This document shows, piece by piece, positions 32,667 to 43,562 of a stretch of 64,000 bases of DNA; position 1 is the first letter of the stretch; every line of letters begins with the position of its first letter. Below the pieces are notes generated by a model that was given only the letters and a program-made list of their open reading frames with translations, was not told the origin of the DNA and ran no database searches. Position numbers and translations under genes: made by a program. Location: the NCBI RefSeq assembly GCF_047663525.1, contig NC_092587.1, positions 203,946,001-204,010,000 of the forward strand, in the 5' to 3' direction. Source of the DNA: Anas platyrhynchos (lineage: Eukaryota > Chordata > Aves > Anseriformes > Anatidae).

Positions 32667-34333
32667 GTAAGTTCTCGTGGCTTCTGAGGCCTTCCACCTC
32701 TAACGTGCGGATGGGAAATGTCTCTGGTATTGGCACGATGGCAGCAGGGAGAAGGTCGCTGCTGTTATTGGGAGTGTGGGGAGTTTTAATCATCTCTTGT
32801 AGGGGTCCACAAGAGCCCCACATCACTGGGAGATGTGCGGCGCCGCCACGGCTGCGCTTCTTCCCTGCTTCTGCGGTGCCCGCCTGGCTCAGAAGTCAGA
32901 CTGCCAGCTCCTGGGTGACAGCGAGTGCAGAACTGCTCCACTTGACTGCCAGAGAAAAGAAGCTGTGGGGCAGACAGCCAAAAGCTGAGGGGGAAGGAAG
33001 GAAAGGGGACAAATAGGAAGAAAGCTGGAAAAAAAAGAGTGAAAATGGGTCAGAAGTAGTCAGAGGGAGGTTATAGTGGTGCTGAGGAAGAGGCTGTGGT
33101 CCCTGAGAAAGGTTGTGGTGGAAAGATGGTGTGTGTCTGCTCTCCTCCTCCACTGCTTCTTTTAATTTGTTCCCAAACTACGGCAGCTCTGAAAGTCTCC
33201 GAGTACATGCTCGCTGATCCCAGCCATTGGTCCTGCATTAGTGTTTGTTCTGGTTGTTCTCTTGCAAATAAAGTCGAGGTGCTGGTGGCCCTGTACATAT
33301 TTTAAAACCAAGCTCTAGATGCGGTGACTCTCAGATACTGAATGGAAAGCTTAGCTCTGCTGGCTTTGTCTCCAAGATTTCTGCCCGTGGTTTTATGAAG
33401 ATAAAAATAAAGCAGCCATTTTTAACAGCCATCTGTTTAAAATTCAGATTCGAGGGCTCGTTGGCCTGGTTTGAACTTAGCAGGATTCAGGGGAGCTGCT
33501 GGCTGGTGGCAGCTCTGTAAGGAACCCGAAATGCTGGTGGAAGTGGCGTTGGTTGATCTTCTGGCAAAGCAAATGCCACGCTCTGTCCCTAAAAGCTTTG
33601 GTGGGTGGGATTCTTCCTGCACCCTACTCTGTGCAAAGCAGGTGATTGCGCAGGGCACTCTCGTGCTGTTGGTGTAATTTAAGGAATCTCAGAAAACCCA
33701 CAGCAAGAACTGGAAGGGTGATGTAAGAACAGCTCGTGGAGGTGTTCATCACTCTGCTAACAAGCCTGAGCACAAAGATTGCTTGGTTCTGCACCATCAA
33801 AGGTTCTGCGCCATCAAAATACGGGCAAGGAGGGAGCTGGCTGTTATCCTCTCGGAGCAGCTCAGTCCTTTTGGCTTTCCGAACAGCAAAAACAATCGCT
33901 GCTCAGAAAGCACTGCGCTCCCTGCCTCTGAAGCGGCGCCCTTGTGGGCTGCTCGTGTCACACGTCACTGCTCGTTACCCAAATGCGATGTGGCAGTTTC
34001 CCGCTGAAGCTCCTGGAAGACTCGCTAGTGGTTGGGGTGGGACGTTCCCACTTGGTCTCGTGGTGCGTGGCGTTTTGTCCCTCGCATCACGAGGCTGCAG
34101 TGTTCTGGCCCAAGTGGTGCGTGGCGGCGTGACCTGGTGCCCTGGCACAGGGATGCAGCTGACTGTCCGTGCGTGCCGGCCTGAGTTTGGGTCTGTCAGG
34201 GACAAAGGTGCTCAATCCTCCTGCAAATTAGTGCGTTTTAATTAAAGTGCTGTCCTCCGGGTGGCTACTGGAAAGATTAATAATCGTTTCTTGTGGTGCT
34301 GCTGACGTAAACGTGGTGTCTTGTGTCTTTCAG
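32667..34333 (+). other. CLNS1A: Probable intron in the CLNS1A 3'UTR
   Basis: Donor GTAAGTTC at 32667 and acceptor TTGTGTCTTTCAG at 34333 bound 1.67 kb. The exon junction would be 17 nt after the stop, too close to trigger nonsense-mediated decay under the 50-55 nt rule. AATAAA sites inside (33267-33272 and near 33405) could instead end an unspliced 3'UTR. Confidence 0.6.
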
Positions 34334-34935
34334 ATTCTTCCTTGTGGCACTTGCAGAGTAAGCTGTAAAACTGAAGGCATCGCAGTGACTGTCGGGAGTT
34401 AACCTTTCTTTTAATGATCTGCGCTTAGACATCTCGGTCTATAAATGCTTTTATAGATGTTTAAAAAAAAGGGGTTGACATTTGTGACCACTATGGGGTT
34501 ATTTAAAAACACACACACACAAAAAAAGTAATAAAACCTCTCCCGTCTAACATAAATGGGGCTTGTCAGGGGTCGTTTCAAAGAAGGAGTTCTAGGACTG
34601 CAGAAATACAACTTTACGTAGAACAGAATTTTAGATTGTCCTAGAACTTCCCATATTTTTGTACCTGTTCATTGAGTAATGGAGAGGAATGGAAATGTTA
34701 CAGAGCTCAGCTGAAAGAAAATAAGGTCAGACAGGGATGAAAGCAAAGCTCGACTTCATGCCCCTCACGTAACTGGTATCAGTTCACTGTTGTCCCTTCC
34801 ATTTGTCTGGGAGCAAAGTTTGGGTGGTAGAGACGGAATAAAATCTGTAAAGTCCTGAAAATGAGAACTGGGTTGTGTCTTTGTATTAAATGTTAACAGC
34901 ACTGTTAAATAAACTAAGATTTTTGTATCTCACAG
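34334..34935 (+). other. CLNS1A: CLNS1A noncoding terminal exon (3'UTR)
   Basis: Starts at ATTCTTCCTTGTGG after a good acceptor and contains AATAAA at 34837-34842 and 34908-34913, the second followed by T/G-rich sequence. The end is inferred about 20 nt after the second signal. A (CA)n-like run is near 34510. Confidence 0.6.
34908..34913 (+). promoter_or_regulatory. CLNS1A: Likely CLNS1A poly(A) signal
   Basis: AATAAA in GTTAAATAAACTAAG, followed by TTTTTGTATCT and a TGTGTGTTG downstream element. Confidence 0.6.
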
Positions 34936-36148
34936 CCACTTGTGTGTTGCAGTTCTCGGTCTTTTACCTCGACAAACTGCTGGGAGCTCTGAGCTGACAT
35001 CCCTCGAGTTTTGAGCACTATTATAATAGTAGAAGTGAAGCTATTTTCATCAGTTACCCACAGGTGAGACTGAAGGCCAGAATATTTGCAAAGTGCCTCT
35101 GTAGGATAGGAGTCCTCTGTGTTGCAGCCCAGATTTAGGAACCCAAATTTAGATCACTAAGGATTGGTCCTGCTGGCCCTTCTCCTGCTGCACTTCTCTG
35201 CTTTGTGATGTTTCTGCCGTGGGGCCATGCCAGCAAATTTGAATTATTTTCTTTTATTTGAATTATTTTCACGTGGGGGCAGCAGGAATGCCAGTTACCG
35301 TTTGCTGCTATTTTGCTTTGACCTGAAAGGAAAATTGAAGTTCTGTGGCATTAACACTTAGGTTTTTGTTTGTTGCTGAGCCTCCCAAAGCTGAGCTAAG
35401 TGGATTAAAGCAATGAAGCCAAACAGCTGCTTGAGCTGCAGAGAAGAAAAGGTGTTGATTATGACCTACCAACATTAATTTTGCTCTTGAATTAAGTCTT
35501 TCTGTGGTGCAGGTAAAAAGGCAGCAGCATGTAGGCCTTGCATTTTTCTAATCATGCTGCTTTACTAGCTTCTTGATGGAAACCACAGAAGGAGAGCTCC
35601 TAAAATTTCAAATTACTGTTTATGTCTCAAAGAGACTGGTATTTCTTGTTGTTGTTTGTTTTGGTGTAACTCTAAATTGCTGAAGTGTGCTCTTTCTGTT
35701 GTTTTTCACACTAAACTGCAGACTACCTGTTAGATATCACAGCAGACAGGCAGCATTAACATGTAGGGTGGCTGCAGCGTTGTGCTCAGCACTCTGCCCT
35801 GCATCCAAGCAGCAGGAAGCTCTAGGAGGGAGAATTTCTGTTGATAGCTCCAAATTCAGCTGCTTTACAGCACTTCTAGTCAAAGCGATGGTGTGAGATT
35901 AATTTTGGTCAGGTGGAAGCAAATCTGGATGAGCCCCCAGTAAGGTTAAGCGCTGTCCAATGTGGACTTGCTAGTTTTATCTTTAATGAAAGTTTGCATT
36001 CGACCTATTTGTAAGTGTTCTGGGAAACCTTTTGTAAACACTAATTACTTTGAATGTAAAAATATTCTTTCAAAAAAAAAGTTAAAATTTTTACTTTCTA
36101 ACTTTTATGTTCTTTCTCCTTTTTTCTTTGCTTTTATTTTCCCTTAGT
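34936..36148. other. Intergenic region between CLNS1A and AQP11
   Basis: The gap between two convergent genes. No gene or repeat recognised until the CR1 at 36150. A TTTATT (AATAAA on the minus strand) is at 36133-36138. Confidence 0.6.
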
Positions 36149-36149
36149 T

Positions 36150-36490
36150 TACAGAATCACAGAATTTCTAGGTTGGAAGAGACCTCAAGATCATCGAGTC
36201 CAACCTCTGACCTAACGCTAACAGTCCCCACTAAACCATATCCCTAAGCTCTACATCTAAACGTCTTTTAAAGACTTCCAGGGATGGTGACTCCACCACC
36301 TCCCTGGGCAGCCTGTTCCAGTGTCTAACAACCCTTTCGGTAAAGTAGTTCTTCCTAACATCTAACCTAAAACTCCCCTGGCGCAACTTAAGCCCATTCC
36401 CCCTCGTCCTGTCACCAGGCACGTGGGAGAATAGGCCAACCCCCACCTCACTACAGCCTCCTTTAAGGTATCTGTAGAGAGCAAAACTTG
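36150..36490 (-). mobile_element. CR1 retrotransposon fragment (reverse), older subfamily
   Basis: On the minus strand it reads GGTAGAGACTCTACAG-like CR1 ORF2 end and the tail GGTTGGACTCGATGATCTTG through AGAAATTCTGTGATTCTGT. A relic frame contains [20 protein letters not shown] and [20 protein letters not shown]. This differs clearly from the young subfamily elsewhere in the window, so it is a separate, older lineage. Confidence 0.93.
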
Positions 36491-37489
36491 ACTCAATGTA
36501 ATGTAAAACTGGCACAGGCAGAAATCTCCCAAATTACAGATGTTCAAGCATATTAGATAGAGATTAGAGTGTGACTAGAGAGAAGTCTCAAACTCTTGTT
36601 ATATACTTCAGTTTCTCTCCAAGGATTGAACGACTACCAAGTGGCTTGTTTTTTTTTTTTAGCAGTGACTTTAAAAAATCCAGTGACTAGAAATTGAGCA
36701 ACAGCTTATTAATTACCCAGACACATAGCAAATATCACTGTTAAGGTGTACACTACGCCAAAATAAATAACATAGCTAAAGAAATCAGAGCTGCCCTCTG
36801 TGCTTTACGGACTTTGAATGCAGTCCTTCAAAAATGATGTGGAAGTAGGGTCTCTAACAACATTAGGCTTCCTGTAGGTGTTTCTTTGCTTTCTCTTTTC
36901 CCTTTTATCTTGATGCCATCTGAGGTTTGAGACCTTTATCCTCTGCTCCTTACAGGCTCAGAGGAGACGTGCAGATTAATTCATTACGTAAGGTTCATTT
37001 CCATAAGAAATGAGGCTAAAAAACTGGGCTTGAGTATACCAGGAAACGCAAGCCCCAGGGGAAAAACACACAAAACCAAACCACACACAATGTATGGCTC
37101 ACCTTAAAAGGGATAAAAAGCAGTAAAGCAAGGCAGTGACAGGTAGCAGCCTCCTGACAAGTCTCCTTTAGAAGCAGAAGACCACAAGTATGTGGTCATG
37201 CCTCAGCTTTGTTCCTTGTTACAGCTCCATGGCTGAGGTATAAATAAATGGCTGAATACCCAAACGGCTGAAGGACCACACTTTATCTGGCACACAGTGT
37301 GCTGGGGTGTAGCCCTTGCCTTGAAGCTTCTTTCCTTCAGCAAGCCAACTCGCACCAGGATCAGAGTGCTGCTGAATGATGATAACCCAGCAGTTCTATT
37401 TCTCTTTGGGGTATTAGTATTTTTTTTAAATGACTGAACACAGTTTATATATTAAGAATTTTATATGAAAAACATGTCCAAACAGTGAT

Positions 37490-38708
37490 TTAATTTCACA
37501 GTATAATCTAAACATATCTTAGAAATTAAAATGACGAAAAAAAGTAGTAGGAAATGAGGAAAATGAGGAAAAAAAGTAGTAGCAAGAAGTAGGAAATGGA
37601 AGTAGGAAATGAAACTATTTCCCAAGCTCTTGCAAAAAGCACAGCGACAACAGCAGCCATCACAATTTTAGTGCAAAAAGCTTGTTTGACTCTTTCTGTA
37701 CCTCTTTGAATAAGATCAGCAGTGGGAACAAAGTTTGAACAAACAAAAAACCAATGAATAGAGACAGGTCTAGTACTGGAATCTTTACATAACTCGTTAA
37801 CTATCTTGCTTTTCAAATGTAGTAAAGTGAAAAACTGAATTTAATCAAGAAAAATACCTGATAGGAGTTGCATAAAACCACCTATGCATCACCTTCCACA
37901 TGATATACCCCTATTTACTGTGTCTGTTCTACTCTGTGCAAAAGACTGCAAGTTGGGATAAGGTTGTGTTTTTTTTTCTCCCCTCTATAATCACTTTTAC
38001 CTGCGCGTCTACTGAATTGTTACAGAACCTCATTAACACTCTTCTCAAACAAGATCAACATTCAATAAACTACAGGGAGAGGATGGGGCAAAGCCTTCCT
38101 GAAATAAAGAGGGGTTACTTACCTGCGCTTGGGTATTAGTAAAAACACTCCTGGTCCTACAGGTTTTTACTTTTGGTGTAGGTTACCTCTAGAAAAAAGC
38201 TGTGGAGATTCTTCTAGGGAGTAGAAAAGCAAGCAGCCAGCCTCTCTTCCTCTCAGAGGTACGTGTATGGCAAGCAGGAGTATGTTGAGATCAATGTAAG
38301 AATGAAATCTTCAGCTTCATTTTCACAGGAGCCGTTTACAGGAAGAATCCAGTAAAATCAAACCCTGAAAGGATCGGGTGTTTATCTAAACTTAGTTTTA
38401 TATGCCACTGTAATTAAGGTCAGCGAACGGCACTTACGGCTAAAGTGACAAAGTTGCAGTGTTCTAACAGTCCTTCACATTCGTATGGCTTAACAGAAAC
38501 TGTTGGCAGGTACTCTCAGCATCCTGATACGCTATTACAAAGTAAGTTTTTGAATACAAAGCTTTAAGTGAAATATTCCAAAACATGAAATCTGAAAATA
38601 CAATTGACAGGTGGTGTGTAAGCTGATTTCAGCATCTTTCTGTAAGATTCATTTCTGCAGGTGGCTGTAATTTAACTTTCTTGAAACTGTTTTTTTGAAG
38701 TAGTTCTG
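37490..38708 (-). other. AQP11: AQP11 3'UTR, end uncertain
   Basis: Downstream of the stop no canonical minus-strand AATAAA appears until 36133-36138. The variant ATTAAA occurs at 37840-37845 and 37489-37494. The boundary given uses the latter and is a guess. Confidence 0.3.
37535..37611. repeat. Purine-rich imperfect tandem repeat
   Basis: Repeated GTAGTAGGAAATGAGGAAAA, GTAGTAGCAAG and AAGTAGGAAATG units. It falls in the probable AQP11 3'UTR. Confidence 0.7.
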
Positions 38709-38779
38709 CTAAAATTCAGAAGTTGGCGTCTCAGGGTATCCGAGGAAGGATTTCCATACAAAAGCCACAAGTATTGTAC
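38709..38779 (-). CDS. AQP11: AQP11 coding exon 3 with stop
   Basis: 71 bp completing the Gly codon, then TILVAFVWKSFLGYPETPTS and EF, then TAG. Joined to exon 2, the last helix reads LVYWIAPSLGTILVAFVWKS, hydrophobic throughout and parallel to mammalian IVYWLAPSLGILLMILMFSF. The acceptor is CTGGCTTTTCAG. The cytosolic tail is shorter than in mammals and lacks their NKKE ending. Confidence 0.75.
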
Positions 38780-41700
38780 CTGAAAAGCCAGAATACAGAA
38801 AGAGCATTTATTTAAAGGACACAAGGCCACAATTCTCCAGCATCAGTTGAAAATAAATGTTATGTTAAAGTATTTGTAAAGTTACATCAGCAGGGGTTGC
38901 AGCAGCATGGAATTTCCTTTTGAAAGGGCAGAGCCAGCCGGTATTTTCGGGACACACAAACTTTTTCACAAAGAAAGCTTCAGTGGACCATGCAAGTAAT
39001 CCTTATGAGCTGATAATGAAGTGTTTCTTTGGATACTGAAGGTTTCATTTCTGGGGCATATAAGCCAAAGACAGAGCAGATTTGACCAGCTGAAGCTGAT
39101 GGGGGCACCTTCTGTTTTGCTATCAGGAAGGACATACAGGTGATGGTGACCAAACCTTAATTCCTCAGTAGGTGGGATAAGGCTGAGTTGGGTAGCAGTG
39201 TCTGTTTCAGTTCGTATTAGGCATTAGAAATGGTTTTAGGATAATGGGTTTTTATTTTTTTTTATTTTGTTAAGGTCATTATCATATTAGAGGTTATTCT
39301 AAATCAAAACAAATAGCAGTTAGAGATTGTAGGTTCTTCACAAGAAGGGCACTGAAATACAGAAAAAGTGGATTAAGACTTTTTTTCCCCCTCTTCTTGA
39401 AAAAACAACATATTCTGTTTCAGAAAGGAAGATGACACTGTTACTCTTGTGTTGCTCTATTTACTGCCTCTTTTCCAAAACTTTACTGTTTTACACACAG
39501 ATATGGGAGCAAGCTTTGCTTGGGAAAAATGAGGAAAAAAAAGACATTGAGCCTTTTTCGTGCCATTCATCATTATATTTTCTCAGGGAGAGACTTTCTG
39601 TCAAAATTCCCAGACTAACTGCACGACAGATTGTTCTTGCATGTGAGAATGTTACTGAGCTCTCACAGCAAGCTTTTGGAAAAATCAGCTTTTCAGAGGA
39701 TATTTCTCCCTTTGGGGCAGCTTCCCAGGGAATTCTCCTTCCCCATTCCCTAACTAAGCAGAACTGAAAAGCAGTCTGAAGTCCAAAGTCCTCTGCTGTT
39801 TGCTCTTCTAAGTCTTCCACTGAACCACTGTAAGGACTACAGCCCAGGAGGCCACATTCACCACCGGTTCTTCCCTGTTTGGGAGCAAGTCTTCGAAGTC
39901 CCCAAGATGCTGATCACTTCACTGCAATTGGACTTGCAATTCTTGTTTCTTTACTAAGCTGTAAGTGTATCTTAAGTGTACTTGTCATTTATTACATACT
40001 GAACCTGATGGAAACCTGAATATCCTCCCCTCTGAGCAGAAAGGTGACAGTTTCACCTGTAGCCTCCTCCCTTGCTCACCTCCTCCCTTTACATCTGCTG
40101 CTAAGTGACTTTTGTGGCATTTGTTTTCTAACCTGATGGTGAAAAAAAAGTTTCTTCTAAGGAACAATAGCAATCTTTCTGGCAACACCCATCCAAAGCA
40201 ACAGTCATTGAGTCTCCTTTCATAGTGTCAGTAACTTGGCAGGATAAGCTGGCACCTGTCCAGCTAAGAGAGATTTTGTTTTACTGCTCTCACATCCAAT
40301 ATATCGCCACCAACTCTTCCACTCGTAGCTGCCATCTCCCTGGTACTGAAAGAGAAGCATTAGCTCTGTCACGGTCATTACTAATGGTGTGATCGTGCCT
40401 GGACAAGTGACATGAATTTCTTTGGCAGTGGAATAGAAACCGTCTTTGTTCCACCTGTACTCACTGCCTCCCTCTGTGCTCACAAGAATTTGGGACTGCC
40501 TAAGCTAAGCCATAAAAACTCGCTGACACCTCTATTCACTTCAGGAATCAGCTGTTTTAATGTTACTGAAGAATCACCTGCACCGAAACTTCAGTGAAAA
40601 CATTTTGAAAAATGAGTTCTTAACTACAGTTCCAAGATTACATTCACAAATGGCTGTAAGACACTAGAAAACTCGCTTATCCTAATAGGAAACTTCCACA
40701 TCCTCCTCCTCTTGTGAAAATGACAATTGATCTTCCTCTTGTTCCCAGAATACTTTCTAAAAAAACTGTTAAAGTGATGGTTAAGAACTGGCTTACAGCT
40801 AGACCAGGGAATCCATTAACACTGAATGGCCTCAGTCTCCTAGTCCTCGCGGTATCTGCTGTGCCCATAAATGAGATCGTATCATACGTGGCACAGGCAA
40901 TCTGAAGTTTCATGGTATGCTGGTCCATGCTGCTTCTGCACATGGTAGTTATTACACCACATCACAAAACCCCCTAAATAATAGTCCTACAAGAATTTCC
41001 CCAAACAAGAACAAAGTAATTTAACCATCTAAGATGCTGATGCTGGGAAAATGAGACACAAATTAGTGTATCACTATGACTCTGTGGGTTTCTAGGAAGT
41101 CTGGAAGTATTTCTACAGCCACATGGATTCTGGAAGCAGTCTTTAAAACTACATTTAAAATATCCCTTCCCTCATCATCTGCTTATATATTAGAGATTCT
41201 TTTCACGAGAATTTTCTTATCATCACAGCAGGCCATTTTCTTCATAATTTAGTCCACTTTTGGAAGAATTTCTATTATTTTCAGAAAAATGTCATTTCAT
41301 GTTAGATTAAATTTCTCCTGTTGAACATTTCATGTTAGATTTCCGATTCAGTTTTCAAATAGTCTCAGCTCCCCTATTCTTCCACCTCAGGCACCTTAAA
41401 ATTCTCGGTTTATAATAAAACAAGGTCTACGTATTCATGAAGTTCCCTTGCTTTATGAGATATTCATGTTACCAATAGCCTACTCTGCCCTGCAGGTGAT
41501 GCACAGGCCTGACATCTGTAATGAAATGTTTGGCTACAGTAGTGCCACTGTGCAAAAAAATGATCTGCCTCCAGCGTTCACATCTTCACAACTACTTGGT
41601 CGGAAGTTCCTTCCCCTGGTAAAATATGAACAGCGTTTGATATATTCTGTATGTATTGCCTTTATGTTGACCAATGATAAACTGTTGTTTATCTTCATAA

Positions 41701-43445
41701 TTTTTCATCTTCATAGAAATGTAACATTATTCCCCGACCACATCCTAAATTCCTTGACTCATGGTTCTGTTTGAATTACCATCTGTTGATTTTCTTACTC
41801 AAGCTGAGATCACCTGAAGGCTTTCTGCAAAGCAGCTCTGGAGGATGTGTCTCGCTAATTAAGTAGAACACGGTGTTTCAGAATTTCTCCTGTTTCTTTA
41901 GATCACTTGTGAAAATAGTAAAGGTCAAGTACTGAGAAGCCAGACAATCTCAAGATGGATATCAGACTGAAATAAGGTAAAGTAACAGAAAGCTAAACTT
42001 AAATTCTGAGGAATATCTTATGTTTGATTAGGAACTGGGTGGTGCCAATAAGCTTTACCTAAGACATCTCATTAGCTATTAACTGGAACAGCACACAGGC
42101 TTTTTCAAGCTTACTTTATTTTGTCATCCCATTTGGATGTGTAATTTAATAAAACTTACAATCTTTAACCAAAAAAAATTAACAAAATCAGAATTTTCAT
42201 TTTATCTGAAATTCACTCTCCATTTTTGACTGACTGAAAGTCACTTCAAATAGAAAATGCACAAAGAAGGGAAAAAAAAGTAATTTGCTATAACTGAAGA
42301 GCTGCTTCCTGTGCATGTTTCACGTACTCACCTTGTTTCCAATACCACCGTCGTGCCTTCTAATAGGATTAAGTAATGAAAAGAACTCAGGATTAGCTGA
42401 CTGCTTCTTTATATATAACAGAAGGCTAAAGATTTGGTGGGAGTAACTGTAAACAATCAATGGCATGAAGTGTTTTCATCTGCACCAGATGAACCAGAAT
42501 TTAAATGAGAAAAATTCCAGTTACTCACACGTGTGTTCCTTATTCCTGAACTAAGAATAGATTGTTTCCAACAGTGACTGGGAGAAAAACATAGAATGGG
42601 AGCTGCAAAGTTTGGACACTATGGTGATGAAAAAGATGTGATATTACAGTAGTAATAATTGAGCATATTGTTCTAATACCTGATTATTATTTTTTAAATA
42701 AAAATATATTTTTTTTATTTAATCATCCCTGTATCCTTGTATATTGTCACAAAACAATATTGAAACAGCATGCTAAACAACTTGTTTCTCTTTGAAATTT
42801 ATCAGGCTAATGTTTACTTTCAGGTAGCCTCTTCTCCTTTTTAGCACTCTGCTGTAATCTACAAATTGGCCCTTGGTCAGTGTAAGGACATGCAGCACAT
42901 CTCAAGCTGGGTTTTAATACTCAGGCATAAAATCTGAAACAGCAGGCAGCTCCAAAAGGATCGTGTTCCAGAGTAAACAACTGTTGGTCCATAACTAACT
43001 AGTTAACCCTACCTATTGTGCTGTCCTGTCCCTTGCTACATTATGCCACTCAAAGCATCCCAGAAGTACTTAGACTTTGACCATGACTTGTAAACTAAAG
43101 TTATATGCTTACATGGTTGTTTCTTCAACCTGTTCAAAACGGTATATATAATTTTAAGCATAAAACTGGTGTTTAAATCTCAGTATTAAATGCTCGATTC
43201 ACAAAACAGACTGTTACGGGTGCTCTACATAAAGCATTAACTAAGTTTAAAATACACAGCCTGCATTTGCAGAAGGAAGCCCTGACTCTGAATGACTTCT
43301 ATGCTTATGTTACAATTCAGTGTCTTCTCGATTTTATTTAAACCAGAAGACAAGTAGACTATCAAATAAAGAATATCTGCTTCTTGATTTTTGAACCATG
43401 TGCAAGGTAACGTTTTCTTAAATACATAAAATATTAAGAACTTAC
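38780..43445 (-). other. AQP11: AQP11 intron 2
   Basis: A 4.7-kb intron with donor GTAAGTTC (at 43445) and acceptor CTTTTCAG. The 15-bp sequence ATTTCATGTTAGATT occurs twice near 41296 and 41327. No transposon recognised. Confidence 0.75.
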
Positions 43446-43562
43446 CTAAGGATGGTGCTATCCAATAGACTAGTGAATAAATCAAAAAATTGTCATAGAA
43501 ACATTTTGGATGTAATGAAAAAGCCAATGCTGGGTTAAATATTGCTCCTGTGAGATTTCCAC
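43446..43562 (-). CDS. AQP11: AQP11 coding exon 2
   Basis: 117 bp encoding GGNLTGAIFNPALAFSLHPK, then CFYDNFLIYSLVYWIAPSL. It contains the second pore box NPA and the conserved Cys nine residues after it. Acceptor TTGTTTCAG. Phases 2 in, 1 out. If the donor is skipped, the frame stays open to 43237, giving an alternative tail. Confidence 0.94.

Larger units (their letters stand above)
26490..34935 (+). other. CLNS1A: CLNS1A gene (pICln, methylosome subunit), start codon to 3' end
   Basis: pICln is an acidic, mainly cytosolic chaperone. It holds Sm proteins in a ring-like intermediate, delivers them to the PRMT5-WDR77 methylosome, and blocks premature snRNP assembly. It was first described as a chloride-conductance regulator. 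Six coding exons join in frame to 717 bp (238 aa plus stop), against 237 aa in human. The N-terminal PH-like beta domain is about residues 15-135. Two acidic stretches (EEEDSDDDVEP and PDPEDEDSDNDYEGEEYDVE) follow the family pattern, and the C-terminus is AGQFEDAEVDH. The start codon is in a good context (GCGCCATGG). A noncoding last exon is predicted. Tail-to-tail with AQP11, as in mammals. Confidence 0.95.
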
